Origin: Promerops cafer
Lineage: Eukaryota > Chordata > Aves > Passeriformes > Nectariniidae
DNA length: 64,000 bases
Assembly: GCA_013398275.1 (NCBI GenBank)
Contig: VZSE01002207.1
Coordinates: 186,001-250,000, forward strand
Direction: 5' to 3'
Both the position numbers and the translations under genes were made by a program. The notes beneath the pieces were generated by a model, which saw nothing but the letters and a program-made list of their open reading frames with translations, was not told the DNA's origin and did no database searches. Shown in pieces: positions 34,856 to 46,777 of this stretch. Numbering within the stretch: position 1 is the stretch's first letter; the number at the start of each line of letters is the position of its first letter.

Positions 34856-37800
34856 AAAATCAGCTGTTCAAAGAGGCAACAGCTCAGCAGCCCCAGCACA
34901 GGAAATCCCCCTCAGCCTCGAGCTGCAGAGCTTAAGGGCCAGAGGAATCCCCGAGTCTCCAGCAGCTGGCACGGCGCTGCCTGGAAAGCTGCTTTAACCA
35001 GGGGGCACCAGCGGCCCTAAGTGCTCCTGCAGCAGGGGCCGGGTTTCACTGGGAGCCGCGTTTGACCCGTGCCTCGGTGCTGATTAGGGGAACGCAGCAG
35101 GGAAGGACAGAGGGAAGATGGGGTTTGTGTGACAGATGCAGGATGCTGAATGCCCTTCGCCAAGGGCACATCGCACGGGAGCAGCACGATTTCCCAGACT
35201 GTCAGCATGAAAAGAAGGGAGTAAAAAAAAAAAAAAGAAAAAATGACAGGATGCCACTCACCCAGCCAAATCCTCTGTCACTGCAAGAAGCAGCTCCCAG
35301 AAGCCATTAAAAATAAGCTCTAAGTCCTCATTTCAGTGGCAAGAATTTTCCATGGTGATCAAACACTCAGCTCTCTAGGTGATAACAGGCTGCAGGGAAG
35401 TACAACTGCACCTGCATTAAGGAACAGGCACCGACCAGGGGAGACTTTTCCATCTGACAGTAACAAATTGGAGTGCTGAGACCTCTAGAAGAGCAGGGAA
35501 CGACCCCACTGCATCCCTGCCTGCAGCCAGGTCAGGGCAATAGGAAGTGTTAGCAACCCTAATTTGCAGGGCTGGGCACCCCTGCCAGGAGAGAACAGAG
35601 CTGAGGGAGTGGTCTGAAGAGTCCAAGCTGCTGCCTTGTGTGCCCAGGGTAGGTAGGATGAAGACTGGCACTGCTGGGAGTTCACTGCCTTCCTCCCAAA
35701 CCTCCCTCCTGGAAGCTGGTCGGGCTTCCAGCTCATCAGCAGAGTAGGCAGCATTAGCAGGATTGCTGCGTCCCAGCTGGTTTTGGGTTTTAGTAAAGTT
35801 CTTTGCTCAGCACCTGCTCAGCTCTTCATGTGAGTGATTTTTGCATCTCTTCTTCCCAACTGTTTTTTTGGGAGCTGCCCTAGACAATGGGCAAAAGCCC
35901 CACTGGCTTCTAGTTCAAGAAATTCCAGGGGCTTCACATCCCCCTTCAAGGTCCTCAACAACTTTGGTGCAGGATCTGCCAGGCTGGGGCCTTTGGGATG
36001 AAGTCTGAACAGAAGGACAATGATTCTCTGCCCCAAGTAAACCCGACAGAGGGGGTGAAAAAGCACCTCTTCCCAAAATGGCCCTTTCTTGCACTGGAAA
36101 TATTGGGGAATGACCTCCCCCATGATCGAGGCACCTCACAGGCTTCTGATTCCAATTCTTACTTGACTTTTCTCTCCTTTCTCTATTTTAACCTAAATAT
36201 GCAGTAATGTATAAAGAACAACATAACCCCTGAACTATAAGAATCCCCTTTTCTGCACTCACCTCTCCAGGCAGAGAATGAGAGCAAAAGACAAAACCAG
36301 GCCTCCCCTTCTACCTACAACACGACAAACCCTGCAGACATAGGTACAGGACTGTGGGTTTGTGTTATTGCCATCACAGGAACAAAGGCCAGGCCTTATT
36401 CTGGCCTCTGCTCAGCTGGCCACACCACCACACCAAGATTTCCATAATTTTATTTGGGATTTCTGGAAAAATCTTTTCTTGCAGTTCCCTGACCTGGCTC
36501 AAGGATGCCACAACACTGAGATTTGGATAAGGGATCTGGCCACATTCACAAGAGCAGAGAAGCAAAATCCCATCCAAGTCCTGGAGGGTTGGGGGAGGCA
36601 TCAACACACAATCAAAATAATGAATATTTTGAGGTAACTTATGAAAGACATGCATCTAAATCAGGAGTGCAGCAGAAAAAGGGGAATAAAAAAGAGATCT
36701 CCATAGGAACAGTCCTGCCAAGCAGGCAAATACCTCAATGCTTACACAGAAGCTTTCAGTTCCACACAAAACACCACTGGGACACCTGTGGGAAGGATGG
36801 ATTTCCCATGTTGTAACAATCCCATAGGATGCAATCCTGCCTCCAGTGCTTGTGCCAAGTGTTAACAGTGAGCTGTTAAACAGTTGCAGGGTTCCAGCTC
36901 TTCTGTGGCTGCCATTTCAGACTGGAATCCAACAGAATTTTTGCACATGTGTCATTTTACACATCTGAGTGCTTAATCCACTGGGAGGAGGTTGGCACAC
37001 ACTTCTTTACTCCATCAGGACAGAAATGTTATCCTGGAGCGACTCATAAAGCACCTGGGAAGGTCAGCTCATGTTTTTAGCAGCTAATTCTGACAACTTC
37101 CATCTCTGAGCTATGAACGGGATTAACATGAACCTCACTTTTATCCAGTTTGCCACAATTTAGATAAGATGAAGTGTGCACATGAAATTTTCTGCTCCTG
37201 ATACTGAAAACCCAGATAAGCTGAGCAGGGAAGGGTGGCACCAGCTGGAGTCCTGTCCCAGAGCCAGTGCTGGCCTGGGAGCTGGGATCTCTTATGCCAG
37301 CAATCTCATGTCCTACCACTCTCACCATGCAGCAGCTCTGTTTTATCTCCAGGAAGGGGAGAAAAGGGGGGAAAAGCCACGGAATCTTGAGCACCTCACT
37401 TCCAAAATGCCAGATTTTCCTCATCAAAGTCAGAAAAAGATACTCTGCAAATATAAAAGCTTCTGACATTTCAGTTTCGTGCTTTCCTAGCACTGCCAGT
37501 CCAATCCATGAACAAACACCCTCGTTCCAGTGCTTTCCCAAGGTAAGACATGAGCAAACTTCACCAGGAATTCAATCAAACCAAAAAATAAAGCCAGGGC
37601 TTTGGTTTCCACGCTACAATCCTGAAATCCAATAACACCCTCCCTACCCCCTCACCTCTCTGCTGCTGAGATTTAACTGAAAAATAGAGCTGTACAGAGG
37701 TGGTTTTTTAATACTTTTCCTGGATGGAATTCTATTTGATGCTGTTAAGCTTTGATGACATACCCCAATGACTGGCTTGGAAGAAATCCATTTAGCAAGC

Positions 37801-39300
37801 TTGCAAATCACGCTGTTTCAGTTCCGTGAGTGCCCATGAGAAATGTGCATTTTCAATCATAAAAGCTGTAGAAACAAAATGGAACTTGGAGACGCAGAGA
37901 GAAAAATTCCTTATCAAGGCTTGGCTGTGCTCACAGAACATGTGCTTACCATTTCCAGCTCTGGAAAACTACTTACAGGAACCTGAAATACAAGACTGAA
38001 TCTAAAAGTAAGAAATAGATAAATTTCTAGAAGGTACGTTTAGGGTTTTTTTTTCCATTTCAAAGTCAAAATGGAGACTCTGATAAAAACTAAAGCAACC
38101 TTCCCTTCTCCCCCTGGCTTTTCCTGGGAATATAAAGAATTGTAATGTGATCCATGCATGGAGTGCCAGATTTACAGAGGTTCCCTTATGTTTATGTGGC
38201 AGGATACATTGTTTTGGAGAAGCCTGGAGGAAGGAAAAGCCAAGAGTTTGCACTTCTTTCACCTCTCCAAAATGCTCTTTGAACAGGAACAGCAGAGGTT
38301 GCAGGGGATGAAGGATTAGCAGATCCCCCTGCCATCCATGGTGTAATCCCCAGCAGCAGCACATCTTTGAAGCCCAGTGCCAGGAACCCAGAAGCTTCCA
38401 AAAAGATCAGTCAGTCACAACAAGCTGGGAGAGAACACAGCCCTGTGGGGAACTTTTAAAACTGACTGAAAATGGTATTCTCTGGGCATTCCCTGACATA
38501 TTTTCCTCAAAATTTCTCCACAATTCAGTCAATGACAGTGACAACACCTTTGATTAATTGCAAGAGAAGATAATTGGAACAAAATGTGAGATGCTCAGCA
38601 TTGCAGACAATAAAACCCCAGGCAGTAGTTTTCCTGGGATTATGAGCTGATGGCCTCTCCCACTGCTTGGGCTGCCTCATCCTTTCCTAAACAGTCTCCT
38701 TGCCTGTGTATCCATCTGCTGCATCCCATCCCATCCCATCCCATCCCATCCCATCCCATTCCCATCCCATCCCATCCCATCATCCATCTGCCCTCTGCAT
38801 GTTCTCAATTCAATTACTGCACCTTGTTTAGCAAAGCACAGTCCTGGCCCAGCCTTGCAGCCCTGGGCACAGGAGCAGCTCAACTGCTCTCTACTGCAAC
38901 AAAGGGGACCTGAATTATACATCAGCACCCTGAACCACCCAGGAGACTGACAGAGCCCTTGGAACACAGCTGCAGGAAGGTTTGCTCTTGCAGGAAGGCT
39001 TTGAGAAGCTCTTGCCCTCTGCACTGCCTTTCCTTATCCTCTGGCTTGTTTTAGAGCAATCAGTTGTCGTAGCAACCTCCTGCAGAGTAAAAGAACATCT
39101 CCATCCTCCCCAGAGGAGCTGTTGTTTATACAAAGCATTGATTGGGTCAGTAGTGGGGATTAAAGTGCAGTTCCACAGAAGGCAGCAATGAACAGACCTG
39201 TGCAGATCCTCCTCACAGCACCAGAACATTGAGAAGCAGCTCCCTGCTGGTGCCAGGGGTTGTGGCATCACCAGAACACAGCTCCCAGAGATGCCACCTC
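34856..39300. other. No gene recognised
   Basis: A CpG-richer patch lies at about 34,900-35,170. It includes taaccagggggcacca (34,995-35,010), which resembles a CTCF core. The 154-codon minus frame at 37,077-37,541 and the plus frame at 36,362-36,637, which crosses an acceptor near 36,484, show no domain. An AT-rich conserved-looking patch lies near 37,740-37,880. Confidence 0.4.
38722..38780. repeat. (CCCAT)n pentanucleotide microsatellite
   Basis: About eleven copies of cccat with one extra t after the eighth. Confidence 0.97.
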
Positions 39301-39538
39301 ATAGACTGGATCTGAGGAAGGAATTCTTCCCTGTGAGGGTGGGAAGGCCCTGGCACAGGGAGCCCAGAGAAGCTGTGGCTGCCCCTGGATCCCTGGCAGT
39401 GTCCAAGGCCAGGTTGGATGGGGCTTGGAGCAAGCTGGGATAGTGGAAGGTGTCCCTGCCCATGGCAGGGGAGTTGGAACAAGATGTTCTTGAAGGTCCC
39501 TTCCAACCCAAACCATTCCACAGTTCTGTGATTCTCAT
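39301..39538 (+). mobile_element. CR1 LINE 3' fragment
   Basis: Sense CR1: ggaattcttccctgtgaggg, tgtccctgcccatggcaggg, and the end aaccattccacagttctgtg. Confidence 0.94.
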
Positions 39539-40689
39539 TTGTGCTTTTCCTTTTTTCTAAAGTGCTGTTGCATTTTGCACGAAGCCTGACACTCTTTTAC
39601 CCCCACCCAAATCTGCTATTTCTGTGTCTGTCACAAGAGACAAGAGCACAACTCTGCAAGGTGCTTAAGAGACACCCTTGAAAGCTGAATCCTGGGGATA
39701 TTGCTGACCTTGAAGGCTGAAGCTCACCCTCTTTTTCCATTTACCCTTGCAGATGCTGCAGCAAATTAACTGAACCTTGTGGTCAATGAAATCATCATAA
39801 AGCCAAAAGGAACTTCTAACATTCCTCTCTTAAGGAGAGATGAAATCAGAGCAGGCTCCAGAAAATAAAAGTAATGGGAACTGCTCACGGTTATGAGTAT
39901 CTGCAACAACCAAGTGCCCCCCATAAGAGATGAGGACCAGAACAAAAGCTGTGTTTGCCCTGCTTAGGAAAGAGCTTCTTTCCCAGCATTTCTCCTGGAA
40001 CACATCTGAATTCCTGGTTTTCCTATTGCTTGGGTGCTGTTTGGGACAGGTGATCCCACCTTCCTCCTGGATCAACCACCTTGTCCTGACAGAGGCCAAC
40101 ACAAAGGTGGAGCAGTCCCTGGCAGAGTGGCACTGTGTCATACACCCTTGCTGTTAACCATTTCTGTGGCATTCCCAACTGAGGTTGCCATGGTTTGAAG
40201 GGCTGAGACTGCAGGAATTAATTCTGTTTCATGAGAAGGAAAAAAAAATTACATTAAAAGTGTAAAGAAATAGCCTTACTTACACAATCTCTCATTCACA
40301 TGCTTCAAGATGGGAAAAAATCTTTAGGGAAACAAACATGAAGTGCTGAGAAATTCTTGTAAGTCTAAAAAAGTAAATTCTTCATAATAACAATACAAAC
40401 TCTAGAGGTCTTTTTCACACACAGTTTTGAATTACTGGCTTGTCATAGTGGTCTTCTAAGGATGAACAACCTCTGATGATACCTAGAAACACATTTCTCT
40501 TGCAGACTTTGGTTCCAAATGCATTTCCCTTTGGCTCAACATTTTGACAGTACTGATGTGATATTGAACCAAGAGGTCTTCCCTAAGTGAGACACACTTT
40601 TTCAGTGGATTTTAATACCAACCACCTTCACATTCACCTGTAATACAATAAATATTTAAAAGGCCTTCATTGACTTCAACTCACGACAA

Positions 40690-41051
40690 TTCTGGAAAAA
40701 ACTGAGTTTTATTGGCTTAAAAATAATCGATATATTCACAGACAGAATCATTTAAAATAATAACAAAATTATAAGAAAAATAGTAGAAAATAAACAGTAC
40801 TGGAAGACTGTTATTTTGATGGAACAGCCAGACTATCACATTAGACAGACAAATGTACCAGTGACAGCATCTTCAGACAGAGACTGTCACAAACAGCCCT
40901 AAGCTCTAAAATGTGTCTGTCCCTGAAGAATCTGAATCTCCACGTGCACTGCTCAGACTCTGTGTTTCATTATCTGTCTTGGTGCCAGGCAGCTGCAGTG
41001 ACACCCTTGCTGCAGAAAGATGTGGATTCAGACGAGGGGCAGCATCCTCTC
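40690..41051 (-). CDS. Terminal exon and 3' UTR of a minus-strand gene, product unknown
   Basis: The exon starts after a long T tract and ttttag. It reads 47 codons to a TAG at 40,906 (start EDAAPRLNPHLSAARVSLQ, end GDSDSSGTDTF), so the protein tail is polar, serine- and threonine-rich and probably disordered. An AT-rich 3' UTR follows, with AATAAA at 40,708-40,713 and a likely poly-A site near 40,690. The first two exon bases (GA) complete a codon begun in the upstream exon. The candidate exon at 45,226-45,321 leaves a single G, giving glycine, so the phases fit. I do not recognise the protein. This is the best-supported gene part of the window, but no domain confirms it. Confidence 0.45.
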
Positions 41052-41274
41052 CTAAAAAAAAAAAAAAAGAAAAAGGAAAAAGGAAAACTAAAGTCATTAT
41101 TTGCTGTCTGTGACAAATGGCTGAACTCTGCTGAAGTGATCTCCATTCTCCATGGAAATACAGGTACACAGACACCCTTGCTGCCCTCAGTTCTGAGGCA
41201 CTTCAGAGGGTGCTGCTTCAGCCATCAGAACTCTCCTTGCCAGGTAACAAAGGGATGAGTTTCTGTGCCCACAC

Positions 41275-41607
41275 AGAGTCACAGAATGGTTTGGCTTAGA
41301 AGGGACCTTCAAGACCATCTCATTCCAAACCCCTGCCAAGGGCAGGGACACCTTCCACTGTCCCAGGTTGCTCCAAGCCCCGTCCAGCCTGGCCTGGAAC
41401 ACTGCCAGGGATCCAGGGGCAGCCACAGCTTCTCTGGGCACCCTGTGCCAGGGCCTCCCCACCCTCACAGGGAGGAATTTCTTCCTAATTTGCAATTTAA
41501 CCTTACCCTCTGTTAGTTTCAAGCCATTCCCCTTTGTCCTGTCACTCCATGCCCTTGTAGGAAGTCACTTTCCAGATTTTTGGACACTGTTTAAGTACTG
41601 GAAGGAC
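41275..41607 (-). mobile_element. CR1 LINE 3' fragment
   Basis: Inverted CR1: agagtcacagaatggtttgg, agggacaccttccactgtcc, aggaatttcttcctaatttg, then caagccattcccctttgtcc. It lies in the last intron of the proposed gene. Confidence 0.95.
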
Positions 41608-41651
41608 TTGAGTTTTATAGATACACTGGGTTGTATTTACCTACAGATACA

Positions 41652-41652
<1 letters not shown>

Positions 41653-41683
<31 letters not shown>
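41653..41683. repeat. (CA)15 microsatellite
   Basis: Uninterrupted ca dinucleotides just beyond the CR1 fragment. Confidence 0.97.
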
Positions 41684-41685
<2 letters not shown>

Positions 41686-42069
41686 CCATGTATCTATAAT
41701 CTTCAGTAGGCCCAGAAGAATTTCAAATATGTATTCTGGTGTTTCTGGTGTTCTCCACAGCATTGGAATGGGATCCATAGACAAGCCATGAGCAAAAGTT
41801 AATGTACTTAGCCAAAGGAAGGAGACCAGATGAATCAATTCATGGAGCAGGGAGAGGAAGTCATGGATCAGGGTAGAGACAAAGAATGAGGGAACTCAGG
41901 AGAAATGGCACTGGGAGAACAGCACAAAATTCACTCAACTACAGAAAGAGCATTTTGAGATTTCAGTTGTCCTAGGGGCACTTAAGTGCAGCAGCTACAA
42001 GCAAAACAAACATATCTGAGTCCATGTACAAAGTCTTGGAGCTTGTTCTCATTCCAATAAGCTGTAACA

Positions 42070-42260
42070 ATTCTCCCTTCCTCTGTGATAGACTAGGTAA
42101 TTAAAACACTATTTTCCCAATAAAACAAAAAAGTTAGGCTTTCTTTCACCCCCGTTAATTATCTACTATGTCACTGAAGCAGTCATCTGCATTCATCTGA
42201 CTGGCAGCAAAGCACGCTTCGAATGGCTAATTAAAACAAAACCCCACTGCTAAAATAAAA
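42070..42260. promoter_or_regulatory. Candidate conserved non-coding element
   Basis: AT-rich block with ggtaattaaaacactatttt, cgttaattatctactatgtc and tggctaattaaaacaaaacc, that is three TAATTA cores in 150 bases. It would lie in the last intron of the proposed gene. Confidence 0.3.
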
Positions 42261-42449
42261 TTCCATTGGTGTTTTTCCTGCTGGAACAGCAGCCAACAGC
42301 CTGGGAAGTCAAACAGGAGTGAGGCCAAAGACAGTAAAGGCAGGACACGGAGTGGCCTGTGCCAGCACAGCCTCTCACTGTTCAGGAAGGCAGCAGGAGC
42401 ACAAGAGCATTTTTTGTGTCCTCAGGGGATCAGCACATCACATGGAGAG

Positions 42450-42813
42450 GAAAAGGATTTGGGGAGACCTTAGAGCAGCCTTCCAGTACCTAAGTGGGCT
42501 CTAAGAGAGCTGGAAAGGGATTTTCCACAAGGGTATGGAGAGATGGAACAAGGGGCAGTGGCTTTAAACTAACAAAGAGCAGGGTTAGATGGGATATTGG
42601 GAAGAAGGTCTTGGCTCTGAGGGTGGGGAGGTCCTGGCACAGGGTGCCCAGAGAAGCTGTGGCTGCCCCATCCCTGGAAATGTTCCAGGCCAGGTTGGAT
42701 GGGGCCTGGAGCAACCTGGGACAGTGGAAGGTGTCCCTGCCCATGGCAGGGGTTTGGAATGAGATGAGCTTTAAAGTCCCTTCCAACCCAAACCATTCTG
42801 GGATTTTGGGATT
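42450..42813 (+). mobile_element. CR1 LINE 3' fragment
   Basis: Sense CR1 starting gatttggggagaccttagag, through gatgggatattgggaagaag and gtgtccctgcccatggcagg to aaccattctgggattttggg. The octamers are degenerate. Confidence 0.95.
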
Positions 42814-43343
42814 CCAGTCTGTAGCCGTGTTTGTGTGGTACAAAAAGGCTGCTAAGAAGAAAAGCAAAGGGTTTTTTTTGGTCAGACATGAAAATGACAC
42901 AGTAAAGATGTGATTGTGCAATGCCCAAGGAAAACTGGCAAATCATCCTCTACTAAAGCCCCTCTCCATTTCTACTAGATGTAGTTTGATGCTTTCAAAG
43001 CTTGACTTTTTTAATAATTTCCACAGTCATGTCACATTCCATGATGTCATTGTTTCAACAGCTGTTTTCAGGTCTGTTAGAAAAAAGGAAAAAAAAAAGG
43101 AAAAAAAAATGTGAGGAAAAAAGAAAGTAATATTGCCTTATCCCAAGGCTCTGTTGGGACTTCTCAAGTCTTTGATTCTGGGAGTGCTAAAAGAAAGTAT
43201 CATATTAGTCTGCATTCCTCTAACACATACTCAAATATATTTTACAGATATACTACAGACCAATTTTACAATACTTAGAAAATGCTAAAAGACAAAAAAA
43301 ATAAAAATAATAATTCCATCTACTCTCTCAACAGAAAATTTAC

Positions 43344-43483
43344 CAGTTCCTGAGCTATCAAAATATCTTTAACTTCAAAATGCCCAAAGTCAACACTGCC
43401 CTGTTTTAAAGGCAGAAATCTGAAGTCTCTGACTTTGTTAAATTCACACAGAAAATACAGAATGTGGATTTTCAGCATTTTAA
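43344..43483 (-). CDS. Weak candidate exon, 46 codons
   Basis: The acceptor cacagttttttccacag and the donor CTG/gtaaat bound 140 open bases (including KQGSVDFGHFEVKDILIAQE). It ends in phase 0, which does not fit the proposed terminal exon, so it would need another exon between or is spurious. The sequence is AT-rich. Confidence 0.18.
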
Positions 43484-44732
43484 CTGTGGAAAAAACTGTG
43501 GCTATCACATTTCAGCTAAATGGGAGATTCTGCTCCATGACTGTAACTCCCCAGCATAGAAAGCTGCTAGTCCTGAAACTCTACATTGGCCCCAAAAATA
43601 CAACTACCAAGTTACTCTCACATGTGTTTTATCATTATTGCCTTTTGCTGAGTGTAACCTCGTGCACGCACAGTGCATAAAACACTTTATATACACACAC
43701 AGGGAGGGGTATGGGAATAAAGACACAAATAGAGGCAGACTGGTTTAAATCCTTGTGTAGCCCCTGGTCTGCTCCCTCTTTAATAATGTGATATTCCATT
43801 TTATGTCTTCCCCTCATCAGAGAGCAGCTCATTACCAATATTAAGATGTTTTCCTCTTTAGTACTGAGCTCCTTACCAGCACAGATATGCAACCTGCAAT
43901 CGTTAAAAATCTTTTGAAACACCATAAAAATGGAAAAGAATTTTTTTTCCTTTACAATGTATGAAAGGGCAGGCAGGCAGGTAATCTTCATGGCTTCCCC
44001 CCCCCTTTTTAGAGGCTCTGGGAGTACTCAGTACAATTTTGTAATCATGTAGTTAGGTGTATTTATAAAAATTTTCCTTGTTAAAATCCAATAAATGGAG
44101 CGTGTGACCTTAGGTGACCTCCAGTTTTCCAAATTCACTGTCACCATCTAATAGAATAAATTCCTATGAACTGTGAAAACTGACACTCTTGGTAAGAGAG
44201 TCCTTGGCTGGTAGAAACTCATCAGTGACTGAAAACATCTTGGTGACCCACTGATGGAAAAGGTCACATTTCAGATCAGAGATCTCTCCTGTTCTTGGCA
44301 CTCTGCAACAAATTCATGTACAATACTAAATTTCCAGACCTTTGTTTAACAGAAGCATAAAAATTAATGGTGTGTCAACCATCCAGTGACCTGTGAAGGG
44401 AGTTTTTCTCTGAGAGGTACCCTCACACTCAGAATATGCCATACACAAAGGGTGTCATGAATGTGAGCCAGAAGAAAAAGGAATTAACCACACTGAAGGG
44501 AGGTTTGGTTACTCACACCATATAGCAACAGTAAGAACAAAGAAAAATGTTTAAAATCTTTCTGTTTGAATTTTTCTATTTGGCAAAATAAAAAGACTAA
44601 ACAAGTCTGACTTTTAAGCCAAATGAAAACCATGTGCTTTAACTCTTCTGACTGGGTGTTCATATATTAAATGAAACTATTTTAAATCTATCAGGGGATG
44701 AAAGAGAGCCATATCTTGTAAGTGGAATTGTA

Positions 44733-45000
44733 ATCATGGAATCACAGAATGGTTTGGGTTGGAAGGGACCTTTAAGACCATCCAGTTCCAATCCCTGCCA
44801 AGGGCAGGGACACCTTCCTGCTCCAAACCCCATCAAACCTGGCCTGAAACACTGCCAGGGATGGGGCAGCCACAGCTTCTCTGGGCAGCCTTCTCTCCCC
44901 ACCCTCACAGTCCAGAATCTTTTTCCAAAATCTAATCTAAACCTGCTCTCTTTCATCTTGAAGCCACTGTCTCTTGCCCTGTTAGTCCATGTTCTTGTAA
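44733..45000 (-). mobile_element. CR1 LINE 3' fragment
   Basis: Inverted CR1: tcatggaatcacagaatggt, then caagggcagggacaccttcc with a small deletion after it, then cagaatctttttccaaaatc. Confidence 0.94.
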
Positions 45001-45225
45001 ATCATCTCTCCCCATCAAGACAATCAATGGGGAGGGTTTGCAGGATCAGGACCCAGGTTATTTTTCAGTATAAAACCAGAACCATAATTACTGTAACTAC
45101 CTACATATTGCTTCCTAAAATTTCAAAACAATCCTCCCTCTATTCCCCAACTGAAGCAGTTCTCCTCAAGAGCAAGAATAAATTTCCAAGACTGTAAGAA
45201 CAACTCCAGTGCAGAGCTCTCATAC

Positions 45226-45321
45226 CTTTAATAGCAGGGCCTGATAGGAATGGCTTGTTTCTTCCTCTGCCAGATTCCAGCTGCTTTGCTTTGTTTATTC
45301 CTGACTTCAAAGTTTCAAACA
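45226..45321 (-). CDS. Candidate internal exon, 31 complete codons, minus-strand gene
   Basis: The donor is ATTAAAG/gtatgag, a good match. The acceptor is ggacag after ttatttgttggg. The segment encodes a basic, hydrophilic stretch (FETLKSGINKAKQLESGRG, ending KPFLSGPAIK). It needs two bases to complete its first codon and leaves one G. The exon at 46,213-46,328 supplies G, giving valine, and the terminal exon supplies GA, giving glycine, so both junctions stay in frame. A second AG five bases earlier would break the frame. The protein is not recognised. Confidence 0.38.
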
Positions 45322-45634
45322 CTGTCCTGTCCCAACAAATAACTTCCTCCAGATGGCATTAGCTCAAGTGCTCTGAGCACTGGGATAGCACAGCACCTGC
45401 ACATCTAACTCAGCATCTTAAAATCTTCACTGAAGGTGCCTTTTTTTATTCTGTCATTCCCCCATTTTGCTTTTTCCCTACATAAAAGATTTACATCTGG
45501 CATATAGTTACAAAGACCATTAGAAGGGAAACGAGAGCTGTCAGAAATGCTTTACACCAATGGCTAAAGCAAAGTAGAAGAATGAATGTCTACAGGCTCA
45601 CAGGTGACAGAACCACTGTCAGTAGCAACATTTT

Positions 45635-46010
45635 ACAGAGTCCCAGAATTGTTTCAAGCCCATCCAGTTCCACCCCCTGCCATGGGCAGGGTCACCTTCC
45701 ACTATCCCAGGTTGCTCCAAGCCCTGTCCAGCCTGGCCTGGAACACTTGCAGGGATGGGGCAGCCACAGCTCCTCTTGGCACCCTGTTCCAGGGCCTCCC
45801 CACCCTCACAGGGAAGAATTTTTTTCTAAGATCTCACCTAACCCTGCCCTCTGCCAGTTTGAAGCCACTGTCCCTTGTCCTGTCACTCCAAGCCCTCGTC
45901 CAAAGTCCCTCTCCAGCTCTCTTGGAGCCCCTTTAGACACTGGCAGGGCCTTTAAGGTCTCCCTGGAGTCTTCTCCAGGCTGCACATCCCCAGCTCTCAG
46001 CCTGTCAGTC
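45635..46010 (-). mobile_element. CR1 LINE 3' fragment
   Basis: Inverted CR1: agagtcccagaattgtttca, gcagggtcaccttccactat, gtcactccaagccctcgtcc, then ggtctccctggagtcttctc and cccagctctcagcctgtcag. Confidence 0.95.
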
Positions 46011-46090
46011 TCTCTTATCTGCACCTCAATTCTCCTCTCTTATCTGTTCCTCTCTCTTCTCCTCTCTCAGCCTCTATCTGCTCCTTTTAC
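46001..46090. repeat. Pyrimidine-rich degenerate repeat at the CR1 border
   Basis: Three to four imperfect copies of a ctctcttatctg-like unit continue where the CR1 copy ends. It looks like slippage expansion of CR1-derived sequence. Confidence 0.65.
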
Positions 46091-46212
46091 CTGTAAGCAA
46101 ACCTGTGAGGTGCATTTTGTACCAATATGTGCCCTGTCCATGTCTCCATGGGGTCGTGTGGTACCACACTGAGATTTTCTCACTTTCATACACGATTGTA
46201 CAGGTGAGTTAC

Positions 46213-46328
46213 CAAGCAGAGCAACCCAAGAAGTGGCATTTTTGGCAAAATCAAAATGATTCCAGGCTTGCTGGGCTAACACATACTGGTAAGAAACATC
46301 CATATTTTGATGTAAGTAATTCTGAAGG
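46213..46328 (-). CDS. Candidate internal exon, 38 complete codons, minus-strand gene
   Basis: The acceptor is very good (taatttctcttttcactgcag). The donor is CTTG/gtaact. The 116 bases encode Q-, N- and aromatic-rich sequence (NYLHQNMDVSYQYVLAQQAW, then HFDFAKNATSWVALL), which looks like folded protein. It starts one base into a codon and leaves one base. It joins in frame to the exon at 46,750 upstream and 45,321 downstream, with an unusually long run of consistent phases. No family is recognised. A chance open frame of this length between good sites is possible. Confidence 0.4.
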
Positions 46329-46749
46329 CTGCAGTGAAAAGAGAAATTACACTGCAATGTCAGTCATGCTACTAATTATAATGATATTCAGCATTTCCAG
46401 TACAGAGTCACATTTAGCTGTATTGTGCACACTGGCTATTTAATGTTTCTGCAATTCAATGGCTTATAAAGTTGAAAGTAGGTGGGTTATAGAACTAAAT
46501 GAATACAGTCTTTTCAGGAATAAGCAGGACCATCAGCAAGTTCTCAAATAATCCAAATCTTTTGGCAAATTATTCTCCATTTGTTAGAAATGAGAGTTCC
46601 TCCTCCAGAGGTTTTCTTGCTCTTGCCACCTTGAATCCATGGGCTTGTTGAGGTTATTGTGAAGTTGGCCTTTCCCAGCTCTGCCAGAAATGTGCTTTTT
46701 AGGGAAGGGGCTCTCCTGTTGTTGTGTGAATGCTTTGTCAAACATTTAC

Positions 46750-46777
46750 CTGGCTGCAGGTGAGAGCTCTGCCTTCA
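46750..46777 (-). CDS. Candidate 28-base micro-exon, minus-strand gene
   Basis: Both splice sites are strong: acceptor cttgttttctgtatttctgacccag and donor GCCAG/gtaaat. It encodes about KAELSPAA and leaves two bases (AG) that join the C of the next exon as serine. Its small size makes chance likely. Confidence 0.27.

Noticed and set aside
37077..37541. 154-codon minus-strand open frame
   Set aside because: No recognisable motif, odd composition (many C, H, W), and the plus strand is also open for over 90 codons.
43040..43073. Strong minus-strand acceptor (ccttttttctaacag) with a short open frame
   Set aside because: No frame fits the phase of the terminal exon at 41,051, and the only nearby donors are poor.
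43869..43905. Very good donor (GCTG/gtaagg) on the minus strand
   Set aside because: The implied exon is 17-34 bases and brings a stop in the phase set by the neighbouring candidate exons.
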